Below are positions 1 to 8,694 of a stretch of DNA of 23,954 nt, one piece after another. Source of the stretch: Gonium pectorale. Its lineage: Eukaryota > Chlorophyta > Chlorophyceae > Chlamydomonadales > Volvocaceae. The translations under genes were made by a program, and so were the position numbers. The first letter of the stretch is position 1; each line of letters begins with the position of its first letter. The stretch is from positions 742,340 to 766,293 of the forward strand of contig LSYV01000050.1 in the NCBI GenBank assembly GCA_001584585.1. The letters run 5' to 3'. The notes beneath the pieces were generated by a model. It was not told the DNA's origin and did not search any database. It saw only the letters and a list, made by a program, of their open reading frames with translations.

Positions 1-209
1 TGAGATATGAGATGGGAGAGCGGGGAGTTTACTGGGCGGTACGTGGGCAGGCAGGCGAGGGCAGAGAGAGACAGAGCGGAGAGGCAATGGATGCACATGC
101 TCCAGGAACATGGTCTGTAAGAATCGTGGTGGGGAGGCGCGGGGCGCGGAGGCCCTGGGGTGGCCGGTGGGATGAGGTTTGGTGCATGCGGGGTCGCACG
201 CGGACTGGC

Positions 210-240
210 CCCTCCCATCCCCACCCCCACCCCCACCCCG
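210..240. repeat. C-rich (CCCCCA)n tract
   Basis: A short run of CCCCCA/CCCCAT units lies in the presumed intron to the left of the last visible CBM20 exon. It is simple sequence with no coding signal. Confidence 0.6.
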
Positions 241-331
241 GTGGTATGCACGCTGTCCCGACCCCGGCAGACCGCGCCACCCCGCGCTGCCCCACCCCGC
301 GCTGCTCCGCCCTGTGCGGCCCCGCCCTCAC

Positions 332-1650
332 CCGGCTGCCTGGGCACGGCCGGCGGCGGCCACAGCAGCGCGGTGTTGCGCGCCGTGTCCTCAAACTCGC
401 ACACCAGCAGGTAGCCGCTGCCGGAGTGGCCGGCGCCGGTGCCGGCTGGCGGGGTGGCCAGGAAGATCATCCGGTCGTTGCCGCCCTCCCAGTGGATGGG
501 CAGGCCGTCCTGCATCAGCACCAGCTGCGGGGGGCGGAGCCGGGGGCGGCGGGGGGCAGCGGGGGAAGCACACAGTCCGAGGGCGTCGCGTTGTTTCGCG
601 GGCAGCGGGGGGCGGGGACGGGAGAAGACAAGTAGGAAACTGACGTCAGGCGGTTGTTGGGAGTGGGGACGACGACTGGAGAGCGTTGGGGAGGCGGGCC
701 AGGATCTCCGGTTGGAGCCGGGCGGCGCTGGCCCATCAGAATCACAGGCGGCGCAGGACCGGGAGCCGTGTAGTGCATAGTGTGATGCGAGTTCGTGAGC
801 AAGGAGGAAAACACACACACACACACACGCGCGCGCACACACGCCCGTACAACGCAGTGCAGCGCTGAGCGCCCCGACGCCAATCCTCCACCCGCGCACC
901 CCGTAACCCCCCCCCCCAACCGCACGCACGCACGCACACCGTCCGGCGCCGCCAGCGATGACGCCTGGCACTGACGCCCGCCCGCCCACCCGCCCGGTCT
1001 CCCACCTTTGCTGCGATGGCCGTGTCCACTGGCAGGCTGAGCTCCACCCGGTAGGCGGTGCCGCCCGCGGGCCGGAGCACCGCCCCCCGGGCCGGCTCCC
1101 AGGCGCCGAGGGAGGGGTGGCCGCCCACCAGCACCAGCTGCGCGCCTGGGGGGCGGAGAGCAAGGGTAAGGGGGGTGAGGGTGAGGGTGAGGGGGGGAGG
1201 GGGGGAGCGTTGGTAAGGGCGTGTGCCGGGAGGGGTTCATGGAGCACGGGTCAGGGACAGGGATGGAAGGGCGACCGCCGTCGAGGGAGCGACGCGTCAA
1301 GTGAAATGGAGATCGGGCGGAGGGTGGTGGACCAGGGCGATGGGTGGGCGGCACCGGAGGCTGAGCGTGAGGGCTTTGTGGGGCTCTGGGGGTGGCGCGG
1401 TGTGCAGGGCGTCGGCAGCGGCGAGTGAACGTGTGGCCTGACAAGGCACGGCCAAGGGCTGGGCAAACCGCCTGCCGCGGGACGGCGCCCCCACGACGCA
1501 ACGACCGCCCCAACAAGGCGGCGTCATGACCGCCCCCCTAGACGGCGGCGCACCTGGCGGCAGGGGACCCTTGGGAACCACCACTTGGACCCGCACCTCG
1601 CCGGCGGCCCCAGCCCCGGTGGCGGGCGGCGCTGCACCGGCGTGCGCCAC
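332..1650 (-). CDS. CBM20 starch-binding domain protein, partial (three internal exons)
   Basis: Exons on the minus strand are 1650-1554, 1145-1006 and 524-332, joined in phase 1, then phase 0, with GT donors and AG acceptors. Read together they give a CBM20 fold. It starts GEVRVQVVVPKG, continues AQLVLVGGHPSLGAWEPARG (the V-G-x-x-x-x-L-G-x-W-x-P hallmark of CBM20), then the YRVELSLPVD strand, then KLVLMQDG-LPIHWEGGNDR, which matches the usual K-(Y/F)-V-V-x-D-G-x-x-x-W-E-x-G-x-N-R ending. CBM20 domains bind starch or glycogen chains and are attached to amylases, glucan water dikinases, laforin-like phosphatases and glycerophosphodiester phosphodiesterases. The partner domain is not visible here, so the enzyme cannot be named. 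An in-frame TAG directly precedes position 1650, so the exon starts at that acceptor or at a CAG about 19 bases further in. The N-terminal exon is not found. The gene continues past the left edge after a GTGAGG donor at 331. Confidence 0.83.
810..842. repeat. (CA)n/(CG)n microsatellite
   Basis: Alternating AC dinucleotides pass into GC and back into AC inside the CBM20 intron between the exons at 1006-1145 and 332-524. The alternating purine-pyrimidine pattern is of the Z-DNA-prone type and is common in volvocine introns. Confidence 0.85.
907..937. repeat. Poly-C run followed by (CGCA)n
   Basis: Eleven consecutive C bases (907-917) are followed by a CGCA tetranucleotide run (921-937), in the same CBM20 intron as the CA repeat. 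It lies under 100 bases from the exon end at 1006. Confidence 0.75.
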
Positions 1651-3556
1651 CTACGGGTAGGGAGGGTCCGCGCAGGGGCGACCGCAACAATGTGACCTTG
1701 GGGATGTTGATGAGCGCAGCGAAGCGGCGCGCATCGAGCATAGCCGAACCCTTTAAACGCACGCGCGGGTCCCTGGGGCCCGCGGGCCCAGCGCGCAGAG
1801 CAGCCAGTTCGGGTGCGCACACAACCCCGCAGCCCGAAGCGTGCAGGCCCCCATGCGCCCACATAGGGCGGGCAATGTGCCCATCGCTTGAGGTTGTGGA
1901 CTGGGAAGCGCATAGACTAATGTCTGGCGAACGCGCCATCGAAACTCTGCGCTTACCGTGGCCTGCCGGGAGCGGACTGGCTGGCGCGCCAGCGCGCTAG
2001 GAGTGGGGTATAAGCATCCGGGGGCAACAAGTGACTCGAGTCCCCTCCCACCTGCAACAGAGGGGTCGGGGAGAGGGCTGATGTCGCATATGTGCGGCAA
2101 GGCACCCACGAAGACAGCTACGCGCCCAGCAGAAGCCAATTTGTACCATAGTGCTTGTTGTGCTTCCGTGAGCTCTTGTTTGGTCGCCGCGCAGCTGGCG
2201 CGGTTTGTGCAAGCACTCTTGGTGGGGGCGAGTGCAGCCTGGAAACCAGGCCTGCGCCACTGCCCGACGCCACTACACTGGGTATCGTATTCATGGCAAT
2301 ATGGCGTGCTCACTGTCCCAGGACAAAGGGCAAGGACCTCTACTTCGGGCTCGCCATCAAATGTAAACAAACGCCCGGCAATGGCTGTATGTTCCACGAT
2401 CTACAGTAGAGATAATCTGCAAGTAAATGGCTGCAAGGCTGCTAGACCAAATTGGAGAACGGCGCCACATGGACTGTCGCACGTCCCAAAGTCTACTACG
2501 CGCGGAAAAATCCACCGGCTGCCGCTCATTTTGCGACCCAATTTTTGCTCCTTCACCACTTCTTATTCAGTGTAGCGCTTTCAGACGCTGCTGCTTGATG
2601 AATAACACCAGCACACCAGTCAATTGACGTGGACCGCTGACGCCCCAAACCTGCCAAATTCAAATATTGGCAAGGCATGTTCCTTGAAAAGTTCGGGCAT
2701 CGAGTGCCCAACCAACAAACCCGACACCCGGAATCACAGCCCTGGCGCAAGGCAGCCTGCCCCTGCATAACAAACGCCGATATTTGTGTTAGGATTGATC
2801 GCCTAGGTAGTCTAGCTTTTGCTGTGTTTGCCCCGTGCGTTGACTTGCATGGTGATTGGTAATGGAGATTGGTGGGATGGTCCACGATTGGCTGATACAC
2901 TTAATTTACCCAGCCTGCCTGAGTACGAAACATCACATTCGCTTCCCTGGCAACATCATGAGCCAACGCGAGCCGACCCGGTCGCTTGCCAACCGAAGCC
3001 CTCACAGGGTGCGGCATCCGTGGCAAACTGTGCTCCTCTCCTAAATCGTGGCCCTAGCGGCGTGGCTGTAAGGGTTGTGAACAACAGAACGCCCCATGGC
3101 GCCATGGGGAGAGCGTTAAAGGGCTACGCGGAGCTGCCAAGGGCTGTAAAACAATGCTGGAGCCGACGCAAGCTGCAACAAGTTACAGGTTACACGTCCA
3201 TCAAAGCCGGGGGGGGCCATGGACGAATTGCGAATATTGGGGTGGGGGAGCGGGTTATGGTCCTCGTCTCTACCCCGCTTCAGCGCCTGACGCCAAAGTA
3301 TGGCGTGCCTGGTATCCCAGACAGCCTGTAGGTAGGCTCCCACCGCAACAGCACGCGGCGCAAAGGCCTACTCGAGATGGCAGGAACCCCTCAGGGTTGG
3401 GTTACACGCAGCTGCCGTACACGGCCCTGCTGCACAAGCCGAGCCACGCGCGAGTGATTCAGGGGCCTGGCGTGGCTGGAGTTTCCCATGACAGGCATAA
3501 ACTGCATAAACCGCAGGACCGTGAAAAAAAGGACACAAAAAAGAGGGGGCGATCTT

Positions 3557-3600
3557 AGGTCACCTCAGGGGAGACCCCCTAGGTCTCCCCTGGGTCACCT
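3557..3600. repeat. Near-perfect 44-base palindrome (hairpin)
   Basis: CAGGGGAGACC at 3566-3576 and its exact reverse complement GGTCTCCCCTG at 3582-3592 form an 11-bp stem around a 5-base loop. The arms extend outward through AGGTCACC and GGTCACCT with one mismatch and one bulged T. No T-run follows and no gene abuts it, so it is not read as a transcription terminator. It could be the core of a small inverted-repeat element. Confidence 0.8.
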
Positions 3601-5038
3601 CTACGTTCGCGACCAGTAGGTGGTGGGACGTCTATGTACCGATGCAAGCCATGTAATGCATCAGAGGTTACCCCTAGGGCGGGTCGGATCAAGCCGGGGG
3701 GATGCCCGGTAGTACAAGCTGCGGCAGCCTTGTACGTGCAGTGACACGGCTTATTCGGATTGGCGCCTCACAAAAAGTGGCAACAGGACAACAATCCTGT
3801 CACAGGACCGCGGGGCAAGGATCCAATCCATCCAACCTGAGGTTCAAATACTGCTCAGTACATGGTACAAGATACCAAATCAAAGCATGGGTGGCAAAAA
3901 CCACAACCGCACTGCTGTCGACAACCAGCTGCAAGCTAATCGATAAGCTCGATATCCTTCAGCCATAACGTATGAGGTAGGTCAAACGTGCCCGAGTGAC
4001 ACGATGGCCAGGCCTCAACGGTGGTAGGCGACCCGGTGGGTGCTAACCTAGCGCTCCCGTGTTATGCTGTAAACCTCGTCGAAGGAGGAGGTAGTCGCGC
4101 AACCGACACTTTCAGCAGCGCCCGGACCTGCGGGGTCACGGTCCGCGGCTTAAGCACAAGCCAAGACAGATAAGGGCGCGACGCAATCACATCGTTAGCA
4201 GCGGTTCCCAGCGCGTCACAACGGCACTCCAAATTATACTAAAGCCGACTCACGGCGAGGCAACAACGGGAAGATGCAAAGCAGGCTAACCACAAACCGA
4301 CACGGAGTGCCAAACCAAGGGCCCCCCGATGGGCTAACTGAAACCTCGGAACGTACTACGTCACAGAACCTATTACGTCACGACATCTTGACTATCATTA
4401 GAAACCGACCCGATACCCCGATTTGGTACCGGTATTCTCAAATGGAGACAGTGGGGGAGTGGGCGGGTTTTGAAACAGAAGAGAGTCCAAGGGCAGGTGA
4501 AGTGTGCGGGTCCCCAGTAAAATGCCCCAGGATACGTGCTTCATAAATATCCCAGGCCACGCGGGTGGGAAATGTCTGAGCTCCTAATCCGCTCCCAAGG
4601 AAGATAGCAAGTCTGGGCACTGTCTGGGCGGCTGCATGTCGGGTAGATCCTCGCCGGCCGCAGAGGCTTCCTCATGATACCAAAACAATGGAAAAGTGAG
4701 CAGTGGGTTATGCAACAAACAGCTCAGGCGAACCTTTCCTGGTTATAACAATCTTCACATCCGGCCTAAAACCGTAGCCGGCAGCAACCAGCGGACAATG
4801 GCACAATGGCACTGTCCGGCCACTGCTCTCGGCCCCAGCTGCCCTTCAAGTGCGGAACCGTCTATTCAGGCGCGCTGATTGCTTGAATACCACTGTGTTC
4901 CGTGTTTTGGAGAGTGACTGCCAGTGACCAATGGGTGACCATGACAAGCATCCGCAACCACAGGCACCCTTTACTCTCGCGTTCGCGGACAGTGCGGTGA
5001 GTGATCACATTCTTGCCGTGCCGGAAGAACACGTGAGG

Positions 5039-5066
5039 ACGTACGGCACCGCAGGTCGCCGTACGT
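5039..5066. repeat. 9-bp inverted repeat, ACGTACGGC
   Basis: ACGTACGGC at 5039-5047 is mirrored by GCCGTACGT at 5058-5066 with a 10-base loop. It lies at the start of a stretch in which GTACGG/CCGTAC words recur up to about 5620. No gene overlaps it. It may be an element end or only local simple sequence. Confidence 0.6.
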
Positions 5067-5685
5067 ACAGAGGATGGGCTCTACGGCTGGGTTCAAGACA
5101 ACGCCCACCACGGCGACCGAGGCCACCAGCAATGGCATACGTATCCGAGTACATAACATTAACAACAGTACTGAGAGTAGGCACAAAAGGGCGAGGTAGG
5201 CCCGGATGGTCCGCCGTGGCGGGGCCGCAGCGCCCCAGGGAGCCCTGCCCCTGGCGGACCCAACAGCGCGTCACCGGGCGTGACCGCACAAGACTGTACG
5301 GCGGTGCAGTACGCGGCGTGACAATGCTGCAGGGCGACAGAAGACGGTCACCTGACGCCCATGCGCATGTACGGCCTGGCACGTGGCACCCGACGTGCGA
5401 GCCATGCCGTGTGTGGTGTGGGGGCAGTGCTTGCGCGCAAGGTCCCCAAACGCGCACCCCCGGGGGCACATATTCGGGTAAGCAAACTCAGGGTAAGTAA
5501 ACTGCGCACCCCCAGCATCATGGAGCAGCACTGAGCCAGTGGCGCGAACACTCCCAAGGCGAGTGCGCGTTGCGGCAAAGTCAGTGCCATACGGTACACC
5601 CGTACATACGGTACCCATACGATTCCCCGAACGACGCCCACGACGAAGCGCCTATCTAACACCTTCCACCCTCCTCATCAGGCGC

Positions 5686-8133
5686 CTACACGTCGTCATC
5701 GTCATCGTTGTCGTCGCCATCGTCGTCGTCATCGTCCGTCACCACCCAAAACACCCGCTCCGGGTCCAACCCCGCACCGCGAAGCTCGGCCTGAAGCAGC
5801 CGCACGAGCACCTCTACGCGGCCGCCCGAGTCCTCCCGTGGACCCACATCGCTCATGCCGCCACCCTCTGATGCCTCCGGCTGGGAGCTTTCGGGGCTTT
5901 CGTCGCCACTGCCCGCGCTTCCCTCCTCGATATCGCTGTCGCCCGAGCTATACCCCTCGCTCTCGCTGTCTCCCGCCCGCCTGTGGCGGAGGCAGACCCG
6001 CAGCTCCTTGCAGGCCGCCTCCGTCAGCAGCGCCCGCACTGCCTCCGCCACCTCGCCCCGCGGCAGCTGCGACACGAACCGCGCATCCAGCGCCAGCAGC
6101 CTCAGGCGAGGCAGCCGGGCCAACAGCGGCCACGACGCGGCGGGGCAGCAGGGCGGCTCCGCGGCGTCCGCAGTCAGGCAGAGGACCTGCGTGGCACAGC
6201 AGGGAGGATCGCGTCATCACCTTCGGTCCCCGTGAGGTGGGAAGCTGGCGCCTGGTGGCGCGAAACACGCGACGCAGGAGGAGGCGAGCAACCAACGCGG
6301 TGAGGACGCCGCATGCGGCATGAAATGCACCGAGCTTGTACGCCTCTCGACCGTCTCAGGGGAAGCAAGCAGCGTGCGACTCCATACGCACCCGAAGCGT
6401 CTATTCGCCACAACGATGCAGACCCAGCTGCCCATGCAAGCGACACCGTCCGCACCTCAAGGCGCGTCAGGCACGTGGCGATGGTGCGCACGTCCTCCTC
6501 GTCCAGGGCCACGTGGGCCAGCCGCAGCTCCGCCAGGGAGGGCAGCGACCCAAGCGCCGCCAGCCATGGGCCATGGCCCGGCCGATGCAGCCCGCTGGAG
6601 GCCCGGCCGGCGGGAGCAGCAGCGGCGGCAGCGACCTCCTCCGGTGCGGGCGGCAGCAACAGGGGCGACTCGTCAACGCCAAAGGGCGCGCCCTCAAACG
6701 CCACCTCGACGCACCACAGGCTGCGGCTGGCCGAAGCGAGGGCAAAGGCATTGACCAGGGAACGCTGCATGGAGGGCAGCAGCCGGCAGCTGGGCATCGC
6801 CACGTGCACCCCGCCCTCCAGGCTGAACTTCAACACATTCGCCTGCAGCCCGACCTTCTGCAGCGCGAGCGGCAGCTGCAGGCAGCCCAGCACCTCCACC
6901 TTCTGTTGGGCGCGGCGGAGCTCCAGGCTGTGGAGCTGGGGCGGCAGCGGCCAGGAGGGCGCCACCGTGAACGCCGGAGCAGGTGGCCGCGGCCAGACAT
7001 TGAGGCGCTCATCGTCGCACGGCAGGACCAGCTGGTCCAGGCGGACGCTCGTGAGGCCGCTGAGCGCCTCGGCGCCGCGGACGTCAAGCCCACGCCCCGC
7101 CATGTGCAGGCTGCGCAGGGCCGTGAGGCAGGTGAAGGCGCTGGGAGGCACCACCGTACTACGGCACGAAGCGACCTTGCTAGCACGCAGCTCAAGGCGT
7201 GTGAGGCACGGGAGCGTGGGCAGGGGAAGCAAGTAAGAAATGGGAGGCCCAACCAGCGCTAGCGCCCGCAGTTGGGTCAGCCCCGCGATGGCCTCCAGCG
7301 ACCCCTGAGGCACGTGCAGGGAGCGTGTCGTGAGCCTCAGCTCCAGTAGCTGTGAGGCACCCCACAGGGAGCAAAGCAGCTTGGGTCCGACTTCACCGTC
7401 TAAGAACAAGGAGGAGAGGCTGGGAATCAGGGGACCAGCTGTGGCGGCTTGGCACCTGTCTCCGCCGTCTCCGCCTTCATCCGATGGGGCACGAGTCCCG
7501 AAAATCAGGCCCAGCACCTCTCGCAAGTCAGGTCCCGCGCATCCGTAGCGATCAGCGAAACCCCACAGGTGCAGAGTTTGCAGGGCCGGGAAGACGGCCC
7601 GCATGGCGCGAGCAATGTCCGGGGTGAGGAGTGCCGCTGGCTGCAGTGAGAGGTTGTCAGTGGGGAGGGGTGTCGGCTGCTCTGCGCTGGCCTCGCCGAG
7701 GCCCTGCAGCAGGGATAGTCTGGGAAAGGGGCAAACCACAGAGGGGAGGAGGGTCAGGGAGCATCAGGGTGCCATGAGGATACATTTCTGCGGCTCGGGC
7801 TCTCCTAGGGTCAAGTGCTATCACGGGACTCAGTGCTTACAGGGAGTTCTCGCCATCGCCGTAAGCTTGGATATAAACGCTCCGGGGCCGGCAACCTCGC
7901 TGGACGAAGCCCTTGGCTGCTGGAACGAGACTAAGTAGCGGTCTACAACGGCGGCAAGGAAAGCACAAGCGCTCCGCGGCCTTGTCGAAAGCGATGCGCG
8001 TCGACTTGCACAGCTGACGAATCGACACGTGGTCGAAGGTATGTTCAAGGTGTTCCAGAATAAGAGACAACAAGTCAGTGTTCGCAAGCACAGTTACTGC
8101 AACGGCCTCCCCGTCCCTCTGTTCCAAAGGCAT
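5686..8133 (-). CDS. F-box / leucine-rich-repeat protein with Asp-rich tail
   Basis: Exons on the minus strand are 8133-7841, 7719-6456 and 6186-5686, all with GT donors (GTAAGC, GTGCGG) and AG acceptors. They give one 685-residue frame: 293 + 1264 + 501 bases, with phases agreeing. Residues about 17-56 resemble an F-box (NTDLLSLILEHL, then IRQLCKSTRIAFDKAA), which would bind Skp1 in an SCF ubiquitin ligase. Exon 2 carries irregular leucine-rich repeats such as LTQLRALALVG and LPCLTRLELRAS. The second splice rebuilds another repeat, LTRLE joined to VLCLTADA, which supports it strongly. Residues about 575-620 are acidic and Ser-rich, and the last 17 residues are mostly Asp (VTDDDDDDGDDNDDDDDV). 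The substrate is unknown. F-box/LRR genes are expanded in volvocine algae, and a related C-terminal fragment lies near 17.4-18.0 kb. The start is the first ATG; the real 5' UTR is unproven. Confidence 0.87.
5690..5738. repeat. (GTC/ATC)n trinucleotide run coding the Asp tail
   Basis: On the plus strand this is a GTC/ATC codon-sized repeat with one GTT and one GCC interruption. Read on the minus strand it encodes the Asp-rich C-terminus of the F-box/LRR protein. It is prone to length change, so tail length probably differs between strains. Confidence 0.8.
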
Positions 8134-8694
8134 GGACTTTAGGACTTATTACCAACCACCGAAGTCGTATTTGGGGCCGGCGGCCTTGACCAGTTACATA
8201 CACATACGCAGAGCCCACTCTATTCAACCAGCGTTCACCTCAATGCCGTACACCGTACACTTGCCATGCCTGGGACTCTGGGAGCTTGTCGCACGTGTTG
8301 CCGCCGCACCTCATCCGAACGTGGCAGCTATCGCAACGAACGAATCGCCATCTCAAAACCCAGAAAGCTACCGCAGCCCGGCTCTGCCGGTAGCTCGTGC
8401 GGACCGAGCGTACGGCTTACGGCCAAAGCAGGGCAGGACGCTGCTTCCGTGTCCCGTTTCAAACCAACCACGTACACGAAGCATACCGCCTTTCTTCCAA
8501 CAGCATGTGAGGGAATCAATGTCTATCAATGTCCTTGAAAACTAAATCAGTCTCACGCAGACTTGAGGATCCCGGGACATCTGCTGGGGAGAATGCGCTT
8601 CGTGCCACAGCATATACGCCAAGTGTGCTAACGACGCCTCGGAAGTCCTGCTTAGAATCCAAGGCTCCCCCAGCTTGACAGGACCGCTAGCGCC
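8134..8694. other. Intergenic: 3' UTR of the MYND-like gene and upstream region of the F-box gene
   Basis: Both flanking genes run on the minus strand, so these 561 bases must hold the 3' UTR of the gene ending at 8695 and the promoter and 5' UTR of the gene starting at 8133. Open frames here are short and carry no recognisable domain. The one clear signal is the minus-strand TGTAA at 8194-8198. Confidence 0.6.
8194..8198 (-). terminator. Candidate TGTAA polyadenylation motif for the MYND-like gene
   Basis: TTACA on the plus strand is TGTAA on the minus strand, the motif that precedes cleavage in most Chlamydomonas transcripts. It lies about 500 bases after the stop codon at 8695, a normal 3' UTR length. 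Cleavage soon after it would end that transcript only tens of bases before the F-box ATG at 8133. Confidence 0.5.

Larger units (their letters stand above)
1651..5685. other. 4 kb gap with no supported gene
   Basis: This stretch separates the CBM20 gene from the 3' end of the F-box/LRR gene. From roughly 2050 to 4950 it is visibly richer in A and T than the flanking genes, and open frames there are short and lack conserved motifs. The 5' exon or exons and promoter of the CBM20 gene should lie at the low end, but I could not identify them. The 3' UTR of the F-box gene should lie at the high end. I found no TTACA (a minus-strand TGTAA polyadenylation motif) between 5686 and the one at 3402-3406. 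The composition would fit decayed transposon sequence, but I see no terminal repeats, target duplications or transposase motifs to prove it. Confidence 0.6.

Noticed and set aside
515..1516. Minus-strand open frame of 333 codons overlapping the CBM20 exons
   Set aside because: It is a different frame from the CBM20 reading, is Pro/Arg/Ser low-complexity, and runs through introns and microsatellites. The CBM20 frame explains the conserved residues.
1753..2397. Minus-strand open frame of 214 codons starting MEHTAIAGRLFTFDGEPEVE
   Set aside because: It is open and starts with ATG, but codon use is unbiased, it has scattered Cys, and no family is recognised. It could hold 5' exons of the CBM20 gene, but no donor joins it convincingly.
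2819..3331. Plus-strand open frame of 170 codons in the 4 kb gap
   Set aside because: It has no conserved motif, unbiased codons and no splice support; a chance frame.
3838..3852. GGTTCAAAT, like a tRNA T-loop or internal B box
   Set aside because: The flanking bases do not form the T-stem, and no anticodon arm or acceptor stem is found upstream.
6336..7262. Plus-strand open frame of 308 codons
   Set aside because: It is antisense to the LRR exon of the F-box gene. The spliced minus-strand frame has real repeats and matching splice phases.
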